Below are positions 43,334 to 50,554 of a stretch of 53,248 nucleotides of DNA, piece by piece. Made by a program: the position numbers and the translations under genes. Source of the stretch: Acidimicrobiia bacterium (GTDB lineage Bacteria > Actinomycetota > Acidimicrobiia > Acidimicrobiales > Bin134); assembly GCA_022825005.1 (NCBI GenBank), contig JAJDYU010000029.1, positions 1 through 53,248 of the forward strand, read 5' to 3'. The stretch's first letter is position 1; each line of letters starts with the position of its first letter. Below the pieces are notes generated by a model. That model did no database searches, was not told the DNA's origin, and was given only the letters and a program-made list of their open reading frames with translations.

Positions 43334-43996
43334 CTACTCGGCCGGCTCGGTGCGGGGCGGCAGCCCGTCCAGATGGGCGGCGTCGTTGTACCGCACCAGC
43401 CGCCAAACGCCGGGCTCGTCGGTGGTCACGAACTCGGTGATCGACGTGTTCAGGGTCCAGAGCACGAACTGGGTGTTCATCCCCAAGCCCAAGAAGAGCC
43501 GCATGGCGATGTCGATCACCCCGCCATGGCATACCACCATCATGGTGGTGCCGGGGTACCCCTCCACCAGCTCGTAGAGCGCCTGGCCGGTGCGGTAGGA
43601 GAAGGCGGCCAGGCTCTCCCCGCCCGGCGCCAGCGGCAGGTGGGGATGGAAATCACCGGTCCATTCGAAGATGTTGCCAAACTCCTGGTAGCCCACCCCG
43701 TCGGCCTCACCGGGACGGCGCTCCACCAGATCGGGATGGGTGTTCACCTTCAACCCCCCGAGCGATGGCGACAGCAGCTCGGCGGTCTCTATCGCTCGGG
43801 GCAGCGTGCTCGACCACAGCGCGTCCACCTTGGGCTCATAGCCCTGCATATAGCGCTCTCCGAGGACTTCTGCCTGCCGACGGCCCAGCGGCGACAGTCC
43901 CGTGCAGAACAGATCGCCGCCGATGATCTGCTTGACCGTAACCTCCGATTCACCGTGGCGAATCAACAGCAATCGGGTTCGTTCGCCGGAGCTCAT
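43334..43996 (-). CDS. Histidine phosphatase superfamily protein (phosphoglycerate mutase-like)
   Basis: 220 residues. LLLIRHGESE holds the phospho-acceptor His; SSTLPRAIETAELL carries the second Arg; ERRPGEADG and VVCHGGVIDI supply the acid and second His. Such enzymes remove phosphate from sugars, nucleotides or acids; the substrate is not predictable. The ATG at 43996 starts the homology; the frame upstream to 44068 lacks it and is rejected. Convergent with selD, three bases apart. Confidence 0.88.
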   Translation of the reverse strand: MSSGERTRLLLIRHGESEVTVKQIIGGDLFCTGLSPLGRRQAEVLGERYMQGYEPKVDALWSSTLPRAIETAELLSPSLGGLKVNTHPDLVERRPGEADGVGYQEFGNIFEWTGDFHPHLPLAPGGESLAAFSYRTGQALYELVEGYPGTTMMVVCHGGVIDIAMRLFLGLGMNTQFVLWTLNTSITEFVTTDEPGVWRLVRYNDAAHLDGLPPRTEPAE

Positions 43997-44100
43997 TGCG
44001 GCCCCATATTGCCACGCCGAACTCCGGCGCCGGGCCTCCAACGAACCAACTTCGTCAACCTGTGGCAAAGCAGCCCCGGATTGGGGCAGAATCTTTATCG

Positions 44101-44727
44101 ATGATGTGGGGGACGTTGGTGCTCATCGTGGCCTTTGCGGCCGGTGCGGTGCCCTTCTCCTACATGATCGCCCAGTCACTGGCCCGAACCGACCTGCGCC
44201 AAGTGGGCACCGGCACAGTGTCGGGCACCAGCCTGTACCAGGTTGCCGGGTTCATACCTTTGGTAGTGGGTGGCCTGCTCGACGTGGGTAAGGGAGCACT
44301 GGGACCGTTCCTGGCCGGAGACCGCTGGCTGCTGATGGCGTTTGCCGGGGCCGTTTCGGTGATCGGCCACAACTGGTCGATGTTCCTCAACGGCGCCGGC
44401 GGCCGTGGGCTGTCTCCGGCGCTGGGCGCATTCGCGGTGATCGCCTGGCCGGCGGCCTTGTTCTTGTTGGGCGGGCTGGCGCTGGGCCGGATCCTGCGCC
44501 ACACCGGATTGGTGGTGTTCATCACGATGCCGGCGCTTCCCCCCTTCCTGCTGCTGGTGGCCGACGGCCAGGCCGCCATTGCCAGCACCATCATCATCAT
44601 CCCCATCCTGATCAAGCGCGTTCTGGGCAATGGACCGCTGCCCGCCCCCAACCGCTTGAAGGCCGCCGCCCACCGCCTGGTCTTCGACAACGACAGCTGG
44701 GTCGGAGCTACCCCCACCAACCCTTGA
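44101..44727 (+). CDS. PlsY-like glycerol-3-phosphate acyltransferase family protein
   Basis: 208 residues, about five membrane spans. The three PlsY motifs are present but altered: VPFSYMIAQSLARTDLRQVG then GTGTVSGTSLYQ (usually GSGNxGATN), DVGKGALGPFLAG (DxxKG kept), and GHNWSMFLNGAGGRGLSPALG (usually GGKGVAT). PlsY adds an acyl chain from acyl-phosphate to glycerol-3-phosphate, the first step of phospholipid synthesis. The altered motifs leave the activity uncertain; a second, canonical copy elsewhere in the genome is likely. CAGAAT eight bases before the ATG is a poor match to the leaderless box. Confidence 0.78.
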   Translation: MMWGTLVLIVAFAAGAVPFSYMIAQSLARTDLRQVGTGTVSGTSLYQVAGFIPLVVGGLLDVGKGALGPFLAGDRWLLMAFAGAVSVIGHNWSMFLNGAGGRGLSPALGAFAVIAWPAALFLLGGLALGRILRHTGLVVFITMPALPPFLLLVADGQAAIASTIIIIPILIKRVLGNGPLPAPNRLKAAAHRLVFDNDSWVGATPTNP

Positions 44728-44764
44728 TTCTTGTAGTCCTCAACGGTCTACTGACCCGAGAGCC

Positions 44765-46063
44765 TTGAGCCTTCGCACCAAGGTCGACTTCCGTCGCCTG
44801 CTCATCGGACAGGGGGCGTCCGCGCTCGGCGACTGGATGGGCACCTTTGCCCTCATGGCGCTGGTGGACCATTTGAGCGACTCGGCCGCCGCCGTCGGTG
44901 GTATCCTGGCCTTTAGGCTCATACCGGCGGCGCTGGGCGGAACGCTGGCCGCCAAGCTGGTGAACCGGTGGGACCGCCGCCGGACCATGATCACCATGGA
45001 CCTTCTGCGGGCCGGGATGATCGCGGTGGTCCCCTTCGTGCAGGAGCTGTGGTGGGTGTACTTGTGGGCCCTCGCCCTGGAGGCCCCCAGCGTGGTGTTC
45101 CTGGCCTCCCGCGACTCGGCCATTCCCGATCTCGTGGACGAGCCCGACCTGCCGCTGGCCAACGCCGCCATGATGGGGTCGTCGTACGGCAACATCCCGA
45201 TCGGAGCGGGCCTGTTCGCCGCGTTCGCCGCCCTCCCGCTCGACGACGGCTGGCTGGGGTCGCATCCCTACGCCCTGGTCTTTTGGATCGACGCACTCAC
45301 ATTCTTCGTTTCCGCCTACTTCATCGCCCGGGCACTGGGGCTCCAAGGCCGGGGATCCACCGCCGCAGCAGCCCCGGAGAGCCCCGCCCTTGCCGATGGC
45401 GAGCTCTCCGTGTCGCCCGGCCCCGCCCTTGCCGATGGCGAGCTCTCCGTGTCGCCCAGCCGGCTGCGCGACGCCTGGTCGGTGCCCCTGGTGCGCAGGA
45501 TCCTTCCCGCTACTGCGGCTGCCGCCATTGGACTGGGAGCGCTGTTCTCACTGGGCATCAAACTGGTGCAAGAGGAGTTGAACGCGTCCGACATCGAATA
45601 CGGCATCCTCATCGTTCTGTTCGGCGCGGGAGCGGGCGTGGGCCTCGCCCTCACCCACAAATCGCGCCATGTAGACCTGTTGGTGCTCACCCGCCGAGGC
45701 GCGCTGGTCATGGGCGCACTGGTGGCGCTTATGAGCCAGAGTCCCACCGTCTGGCTCACCTTCCTGGGCGCGGCCGGGTTCGGCGCCGGGGCCACTGTGG
45801 CCCTCACATCGGGGATTAGCGCGCTGCAAGCCCGGATCCCCTTGGAGGAAGAGCGGGTGCTGGCCTTCTCGGCCTTCCACGTGGTTATCCGCATCGGTTT
45901 GGGCGCGGCCGCCCTGGGGGCGGGGGCCATCGGCGACGGGCTGAACGAAGCGGGGCTGCCAGGAACTCGTTCGGTTCTGTTGGCATCGGGCCTGATTGTG
46001 CTGGCCTCGGCGGCCACCGTCCGCCCGATTCTCGATGTCGACGTTCAAAAGGCCCACGAGTGA
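44765..46063 (+). CDS. MFS-type transporter with tandem repeat in the central loop
   Basis: 432 residues, about 12 spans, major facilitator fold of the MFS_3/enterobactin-exporter-like type (DFRRLLIGQGASALGDWMG start; KLVNRWDRRRTMITMDLLRA loop). It probably exports a small molecule; the substrate is unknown. The start is TTG. The central cytoplasmic loop (about residues 205-232) holds a perfect repeat, PALADGELSVSP twice, from a 39-base DNA duplication. Its end overlaps the degV GTG by four bases. Confidence 0.83.
   Translation: MSLRTKVDFRRLLIGQGASALGDWMGTFALMALVDHLSDSAAAVGGILAFRLIPAALGGTLAAKLVNRWDRRRTMITMDLLRAGMIAVVPFVQELWWVYLWALALEAPSVVFLASRDSAIPDLVDEPDLPLANAAMMGSSYGNIPIGAGLFAAFAALPLDDGWLGSHPYALVFWIDALTFFVSAYFIARALGLQGRGSTAAAAPESPALADGELSVSPGPALADGELSVSPSRLRDAWSVPLVRRILPATAAAAIGLGALFSLGIKLVQEELNASDIEYGILIVLFGAGAGVGLALTHKSRHVDLLVLTRRGALVMGALVALMSQSPTVWLTFLGAAGFGAGATVALTSGISALQARIPLEEERVLAFSAFHVVIRIGLGAAALGAGAIGDGLNEAGLPGTRSVLLASGLIVLASAATVRPILDVDVQKAHE
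45381..45458 (+). repeat. 39-base tandem duplication inside the MFS gene
   Basis: Two adjacent 39-base units (45381-45419 and 45420-45458), identical except the last base. Each encodes PALADGELSVSP plus G or S. Being a multiple of three, copy-number change keeps the frame. Confidence 0.9.
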
Positions 46064-46884
46064 CGGTCGGCATCGTCACCGACAGCACCGCGGCGCTGCC
46101 CGAGGAGGTGCGGGCGGCCTGGGACATCGCGGTGGTTCCGCTCATGATCACCGTGGACGGCCGCACGGTGGCCGACGGGGAGCTCGACACCTCGGAGATC
46201 CTTGCCGCCAAGACCCACTCGTCCTCGGGACCGTCGCCGGGCGCCTTCGTTCAGGCGATGGACGATCAAAACCAGGGCGAGGGTGTCGTGGTCGTGACGG
46301 TGACCTCAACCCTGAGCATCACCCATCAATCAGCCGTGCTGGCCTCCAAGGGCGCGGCCGGCCCGGTGGCGGTGGTAGACAGCCGAACCGCGGCTGGCGG
46401 CCAGGCACTGGTGGCGGTAGCCGCGGCCCGGGCCGCCCGGGCCGGTGCGACGCTAGACGAGGTGGTGGCCCGAGCGGAGGCTGTGGCAAAGCGGATCACC
46501 CTGGTCGGCGCGCTGGGCAATCTCGATCAGCTGATCCGCAGCGGCCGGGTGCCGGGCTTGGCGGGCCGGGCCGGCAACCTGATCGGCCTGCGCCCCATGT
46601 TCGACATACAAAATGGGGCCATCGGCCGCCTGCGCCCCGCGCTCAGCGACGAGGCCGCCCACCAGCGCATCCTGGGCCTCTGGCGGCGCACCCGACCTGC
46701 CGACTGCGACGCCCAGCTGCACCTGGTCAGCCTCCACGCCGAGGTCCCCGAGAGGGCCGTGGAGTTGCTCGATGCCGTCACCGCCGAAGTGCAACCCGCC
46801 GACTCGTTCATCAGCCAATTCGGCCAAGCAATGATGATCAACTCCGGCACCGGCGTGCGCGGTTTGGCCTGGTATTGGGACTAG
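46060..46884 (+). CDS. DegV family fatty-acid-binding protein
   Basis: 274 residues. GIVTDSTAALPEEV, VVVTVTSTLSITHQSA and GQALVAVAAARAARAG are the DegV blocks; the Thr/Ser in TSTLS and the C-terminal SGTGVRGLAWY contact the fatty-acid head group. DegV (FakB-like) proteins bind fatty acids, in Firmicutes for phosphorylation by FakA; actinobacteria often lack FakA, so the role is uncertain. The GTG start overlaps the MFS stop (GTGA). Confidence 0.9.
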   Translation: MTVGIVTDSTAALPEEVRAAWDIAVVPLMITVDGRTVADGELDTSEILAAKTHSSSGPSPGAFVQAMDDQNQGEGVVVVTVTSTLSITHQSAVLASKGAAGPVAVVDSRTAAGGQALVAVAAARAARAGATLDEVVARAEAVAKRITLVGALGNLDQLIRSGRVPGLAGRAGNLIGLRPMFDIQNGAIGRLRPALSDEAAHQRILGLWRRTRPADCDAQLHLVSLHAEVPERAVELLDAVTAEVQPADSFISQFGQAMMINSGTGVRGLAWYWD

Positions 46885-46896
46885 CCGCCAGCCGGG

Positions 46897-47838
46897 TCAG
46901 ACGCTGGCGTATACCTCGGCGGCGCCCTCTCCGGCGGGGGTTCGGGTGAGGATCTCCGCCTCGTCGTCGTGGCACAGCAGGGTGTGCTCGAACTGGGCGC
47001 TGCGTCTCTGGTCGGCAGTGACTGCGGTCCACTCGTCGTCCCACAGATACAGATTGGGGGAACCCAGCGTGAGCATGGGCTCGATGGTGAAGGTCATGCC
47101 GGTTGCCAGCGGTGTGTTGTGGCTGCGTTCGTAGTAGTGGGGAATTTGAAGCCCGGAGTGGAACTCGGTGCCTACCCCGTGTCCGATGAACTCCCGTACC
47201 ACCCCCAGCCGATGCAACCGAGCATGGGATTCGATGGCCTTCCCGATGGCGCTCACTGGTGCTCCGTCCCGAACCGCGCCGATGCCCAGGTACATGGCGG
47301 CCCGGGTCTCCCGAACCAGCAAGCGAGAGTGGTCGTCCACCTCGCCGACCTCGAATGTCACCGAGGTGTCGCCGTGGACACCGTTTAGGAACACGGTGAC
47401 GTCGATGTTGACGATGTCGCCGTCGGCCAGCGCCCGGCTGTCGGGGATGCCGTGGCAGATGACCTCGTTGATCGACGTACACACCGACTTGGGATAGCCC
47501 CGATAGTTGAGCGGGCTGGGATAGGCCCCCCGGCGCACGATTTCGTCATGGACTTCGGCGTCGATGCTGTCGGTGGTCACCCCTGGGGCCACCAGCTTCC
47601 CAGCGAACAGCAGCACCTCAGCCGCCATCTGCCCCGCTCGGCGCATGGCCTCGATCTCGTCGGCGTTCCGAACTGCTGATGATGTCGCGGGCCCCGGCTC
47701 CCCCGTCCGGGCATACGGAGGCCGCTCAATATCCCGAGGCACCCGCCGCCGCGGCCCGACCAGTCCCGGTCGCACCGGAGGATCCGAGACCGGCACCCGC
47801 TCCAACGTCGCAGTCCGCGACCGCTTACGCTTCGCCAT
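46897..47838 (-). CDS. map: Type I methionine aminopeptidase
   Basis: 313 residues. The pita-bread fold with metal ligands: two Asp in NIDVTVFLNGVHGDTS, His in FIGHGVGTEFH, Glu in FTIEPML and Glu in QFEHTLL; the substrate His is in CHGIPDSRAL. It removes initiator methionine from new proteins. A basic N-terminal extension of about 50 residues (KRKRSRTATLERV) precedes the catalytic domain, longer than the minimal bacterial type and possibly ribosome-binding. TAGAGT lies nine bases before the ATG. Convergent with degV. Confidence 0.93.
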   Translation of the reverse strand: MAKRKRSRTATLERVPVSDPPVRPGLVGPRRRVPRDIERPPYARTGEPGPATSSAVRNADEIEAMRRAGQMAAEVLLFAGKLVAPGVTTDSIDAEVHDEIVRRGAYPSPLNYRGYPKSVCTSINEVICHGIPDSRALADGDIVNIDVTVFLNGVHGDTSVTFEVGEVDDHSRLLVRETRAAMYLGIGAVRDGAPVSAIGKAIESHARLHRLGVVREFIGHGVGTEFHSGLQIPHYYERSHNTPLATGMTFTIEPMLTLGSPNLYLWDDEWTAVTADQRRSAQFEHTLLCHDDEAEILTRTPAGEGAAEVYASV

Positions 47839-47847
47839 CGCCCGCTA

Positions 47848-47853
47848 ACTCTA
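47848..47853 (-). promoter_or_regulatory. -10 box TAGAGT for map
   Basis: TAGAGT nine bases before the ATG at 47838, the same hexamer as at the addB operon. Confidence 0.4.
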
Positions 47854-47875
47854 CTGGCCCTCGTCGCAGGCGGGC

Positions 47876-48334
47876 TCAGCGTATGTAGCGGGTGAGGCTT
47901 TCCACCACGCAGGCGGGTTTGGGGCTGCCCTCTACTTCCACGGTGATGGTGATCACGGCTTGGACGCCGCCGGTGATCTCGTCCACCGAGCTGAGCTCGG
48001 CGCCCACCCGGACGCGCGAGCCCACCGGGACGGGGGCGGGGAACCGCACCTTGTTCACGCCGTAGTTGATGCCCATGGAGATCTGCTCCACGGTGATCAG
48101 GCTGGGCAAAAACATGTTGGTGAGCGACAGCGTGAGGTAGCCGTGGGCGATCGTGGCACCGTAGGGGCTCTCGGCGGCGGCCCGCTCGGGGTCGATGTGG
48201 ATCCACTGGTGGTCGCCGGTGGCGTCGGCGAATTGGTTCACCCGCTCCTGGGTGATCTCCATCCAGTCGCTCCACCCCAAGTGCTGGCCGACCGCGGCGG
48301 GCAGTTCATCAACAGTGGCAAAAACGGTTCCCAT
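47876..48334 (-). CDS. MaoC family (R)-enoyl-CoA hydratase
   Basis: 152 residues, a single hot-dog fold. The hydratase motif FADATGDHQWIHIDPERA gives the catalytic Asp and His; YGATIAHGYLTLSL is the following conserved block. It resembles mycobacterial HtdZ (Rv0130), which hydrates 2-enoyl-CoAs. TAACTT lies seven bases before the ATG (leaderless). It follows the crotonase gene by ten bases on the same strand yet has its own -10 box. Confidence 0.9.
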   Translation of the reverse strand: MGTVFATVDELPAAVGQHLGWSDWMEITQERVNQFADATGDHQWIHIDPERAAAESPYGATIAHGYLTLSLTNMFLPSLITVEQISMGINYGVNKVRFPAPVPVGSRVRVGAELSSVDEITGGVQAVITITVEVEGSPKPACVVESLTRYIR

Positions 48335-48341
48335 TGGGGGG

Positions 48342-48347
48342 AAGTTA
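48342..48347 (-). promoter_or_regulatory. -10 box TAACTT for the MaoC hydratase gene
   Basis: TAACTT exactly seven bases before the ATG at 48334. It overlaps the stop region of the upstream crotonase gene. Confidence 0.45.
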
Positions 48348-49118
48348 GCTCCCTTGGCGGCCCGACCACGATGGGGAGCGCTTGGTCAAAAAGGCATCGA
48401 TGCCCTCTTGGGCATCGGCGGTAGCCGCGTTGGCCGCCATCACCTCTCTGGTCAGGTCGTAGGCCTCGGGCTCGCCGCAGTCGAGTTGGCGGTAGAAGGC
48501 CTGCTTGCCAATGGCGATGGTTTCGTCGCTGAACCGGGTGATCTGGGCGGCCAGCTTGTCCACCTCAGCCCGCAGCTGGTCGGAAGGCACCACCCGATTC
48601 ACCAGGCCCCACTCTGCGGCAGTGCCCGCGTTTATGGGCTCGCCGGTGAGCAGCATCTCCATCGACCGTTTGCGGCCCACCGCCCGAGAGATGGGCACCA
48701 TCGGAGTGGAGCAGAACAGGCCGATGCGCACGCCGGGGGTGGCGAAGGTCGACTCGGTGGAGGCCACGGCCAGATCGCAGGCCGCCACCAGCTGGCACCC
48801 GGCGGCGGTGGCCACGCCGTCCACCTCGGCGATCACCGGCTGGGGCACGGCGTGAACCGCGTCCATCAGCTCGGTGCAGGCTTCGAACAGGTGGTCGTAG
48901 AACTGGGCGTCCCGGTCCACCATCTCCGACAGGTCGTGACCAGCGGAGAACGCCGGTCCTTCAGCGGCGATCACAATCGCCCCAACGTCGGTCTTCTCCC
49001 CCAGCTCGCGCAGTGCTTCGGTGAGGCGCTGCATCAGCTCCAGGCTCAGCGCGTTGCGCCGCTGCGGGTTGGCCAGGGTGATCCGGGCCACCAGCCCCTC
49101 TATCTCGATGCTGAACAC
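48345..49118 (-). CDS. Enoyl-CoA hydratase/isomerase (crotonase)
   Basis: 257 residues from the GTG at 49118. Blocks: ITLANPQRRNALSLELM, AFSAGHDLSEM (oxyanion hole), GVATAAGCQLVAACDLAVA (second oxyanion NH), and FATPGVRIGLFCSTP, where the usual first catalytic Glu position is Gly/Val. It may be a hydratase with altered chemistry or another acyl-CoA enzyme. TAATCT at 49126-49131 is seven bases before the GTG, which fixes the start; the frame is open much further upstream but antisense to the CDF gene. Confidence 0.88.
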   Translation of the reverse strand: MFSIEIEGLVARITLANPQRRNALSLELMQRLTEALRELGEKTDVGAIVIAAEGPAFSAGHDLSEMVDRDAQFYDHLFEACTELMDAVHAVPQPVIAEVDGVATAAGCQLVAACDLAVASTESTFATPGVRIGLFCSTPMVPISRAVGRKRSMEMLLTGEPINAGTAAEWGLVNRVVPSDQLRAEVDKLAAQITRFSDETIAIGKQAFYRQLDCGEPEAYDLTREVMAANAATADAQEGIDAFLTKRSPSWSGRQGS

Positions 49119-49125
49119 GTAACTG

Positions 49126-49131
49126 AGATTA
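49126..49131 (-). promoter_or_regulatory. -10 box TAATCT for the crotonase gene
   Basis: TAATCT seven bases before the GTG at 49118; no ribosome-binding site. Confidence 0.5.
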
Positions 49132-49160
49132 CCCGCCCGAGGTGTGCTACCCATTGGGGC

Positions 49161-50063
49161 ATGGCCGCTGGAGGAGGCACCAAAGCCGTATTGGCTGCGC
49201 TTTTCGCCAACCTGGCCATCGCCATCGCCAAGTTCGTGGGCTTCGCCGTGACCCGGTCGGCCTCCATGCTGGCCGAGGGAGTCCACTCCTGCGCCGACAC
49301 CGGCAACCAGGCGCTGCTGCTGTTGGGCGGTCGATTGTCCAAGCGGGACCCCACCCCCCGCCATCCCTTCGGCTACGGGCGAGAGCGGTACTTCTGGTCG
49401 TTCGTGGTGTCGATCATCCTGTTCACCCTGGGTGCGCTGTTCGCCATCAACGAGGGCATCGAGAAGGTGCGTCACCCCCACGAGCTGGAGTCGCTGTGGG
49501 TGGCCATCGGCATTCTGATCTTCGGCATCGTGGTGGAGTCGCTGTCGTTCCGCACCGCCATCGTGGAATCCAACAAGGTGCGGGGCAAGCTCTCGTGGGG
49601 CACGTTCATCCGCCGATCCCGCACTCCCGAGCTGCCCGTGGTGCTGCTGGAGGACCTCGGCGCCATGTTCGGCTTGGTGTTCGCCCTCATAGCCGTGGTG
49701 CTGGCCGAGGTCACCGGCGAGCCCCGCTGGGACGGCGTGGGCACCCTGGTGATCGGCGTGCTTTTGGGGATCATCGCCATCGTGCTGGCCATCGAGATGA
49801 AGAGCCTGCTCATCGGCGAGAGCGCCACCGAAGAAGACCGAGCCCGCCTGCGCGCCGCCTTGGACGATGCACCCGAGATCGACCGAGTGGTGGACCTGCG
49901 CACCCAGCACCTCGGCCCCGAGGAGCTATTGGTGGCCGCCGAAGTGGACTTCGCCGATCACTTATCGGCCGACCAGATGCCCGCGGCGGTAGCCGCAGTA
50001 GAGGCCCGCCTGCGCGCCACCGTCCCCGCCGCCACCCACGTCTACCTTGAGCCCTCCGGCTAG
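49161..50063 (+). CDS. Cation diffusion facilitator (CDF) family transporter
   Basis: 300 residues, six membrane spans. The metal site of TM2 is SMLAEGVHSCADTGNQ (HxxxD); the loop HPFGYGRERYFW is the family hallmark; TM5 shows LEDLGAMFG (ExxxD-like) in place of a second HxxxD, as in the SLC30A9-like subgroup. The C-terminal domain (about 210-300) is the ferredoxin-like cytoplasmic fold. It exports zinc or another divalent cation, or moves metal for another purpose; specificity is unknown. The stop abuts that of the convergent DUF35 gene. Confidence 0.9.
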   Translation: MAAGGGTKAVLAALFANLAIAIAKFVGFAVTRSASMLAEGVHSCADTGNQALLLLGGRLSKRDPTPRHPFGYGRERYFWSFVVSIILFTLGALFAINEGIEKVRHPHELESLWVAIGILIFGIVVESLSFRTAIVESNKVRGKLSWGTFIRRSRTPELPVVLLEDLGAMFGLVFALIAVVLAEVTGEPRWDGVGTLVIGVLLGIIAIVLAIEMKSLLIGESATEEDRARLRAALDDAPEIDRVVDLRTQHLGPEELLVAAEVDFADHLSADQMPAAVAAVEARLRATVPAATHVYLEPSG

Positions 50064-50486
50064 CTAGTCGACCGGTTCGAAGTAGGGGAGGGTGATTTCT
50101 TCGCTCAGCTCTACGAAGGTGGTCTGCACTCGCATGCCGACGTACACGGCGTCTACGGGGCAGTTGACTAGGTTGGCCAGCAGCCAGAAGCCTTCGTCGA
50201 GGGTGACGATCACGGCTACGTAGGGGACGGTGAAGGCCGGGGTTTGGGGGCGCCATACGGTGGTCCAGGAGTACACCTCACCGAGTCCGGTGCTGACCTC
50301 CCACTCGAGGTTCTCCGAGAAGCAGGCCGAGCAGGCCGGGGCCGGGTCCATGGTGATGGCGCCGCAGTCTTGGCACCGCTGAAAGCGCAGCTCGCCCACC
50401 TGGCAGCCGTCCCAGTAGGGCTGGGAGTAAATCGTGGGAACGGGCAGGGGGATGCCGGGCGACTGGGGTTGCAGAATCTCGCTCAT
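50064..50486 (-). CDS. DUF35 zinc-ribbon/OB-fold protein
   Basis: 140 residues. N-terminal helix (YSQPYWDGCQVGELRFQ), a zinc ribbon CQDCGAITMDPAPACSAC, then an OB-fold (YSWTTVWRPQTPAF, PYVAVIVTLDEG). Such proteins bind acyl-CoA and dock thiolase-fold partners; the Ltp-like gene lies upstream. The ATG overlaps the stop of a 23-codon micro-ORF (ATGA). This is the split counterpart of the DUF35 domain in the fusion at 33411. Confidence 0.9.
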   Translation of the reverse strand: MSEILQPQSPGIPLPVPTIYSQPYWDGCQVGELRFQRCQDCGAITMDPAPACSACFSENLEWEVSTGLGEVYSWTTVWRPQTPAFTVPYVAVIVTLDEGFWLLANLVNCPVDAVYVGMRVQTTFVELSEEITLPYFEPVD

Positions 50487-50554
50487 TTGTCCTGGCTCTC
50501 TTCCCGCTCCAGGTCTGGTCTGCCGAAGGACAGTGGAAACAGAATCTCGCTCAC
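50483..50554 (-). CDS. Possible 23-residue micro-ORF bridging the Ltp-like and DUF35 genes
   Basis: GTG at 50554 overlaps the aldolase stop (GTGA) and the TGA at 50483-50485 overlaps the DUF35 start (ATGA). The peptide is MSEILFPLSFGRPDLEREES plus QDK. Its first 14 bases after the first letter (TGAGCGAGATTCTG) recur exactly at the DUF35 start, so it may be a duplicated start region. Translation is unproven. Confidence 0.4.
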   Translation of the reverse strand: MSEILFPLSFGRPDLEREESQDK

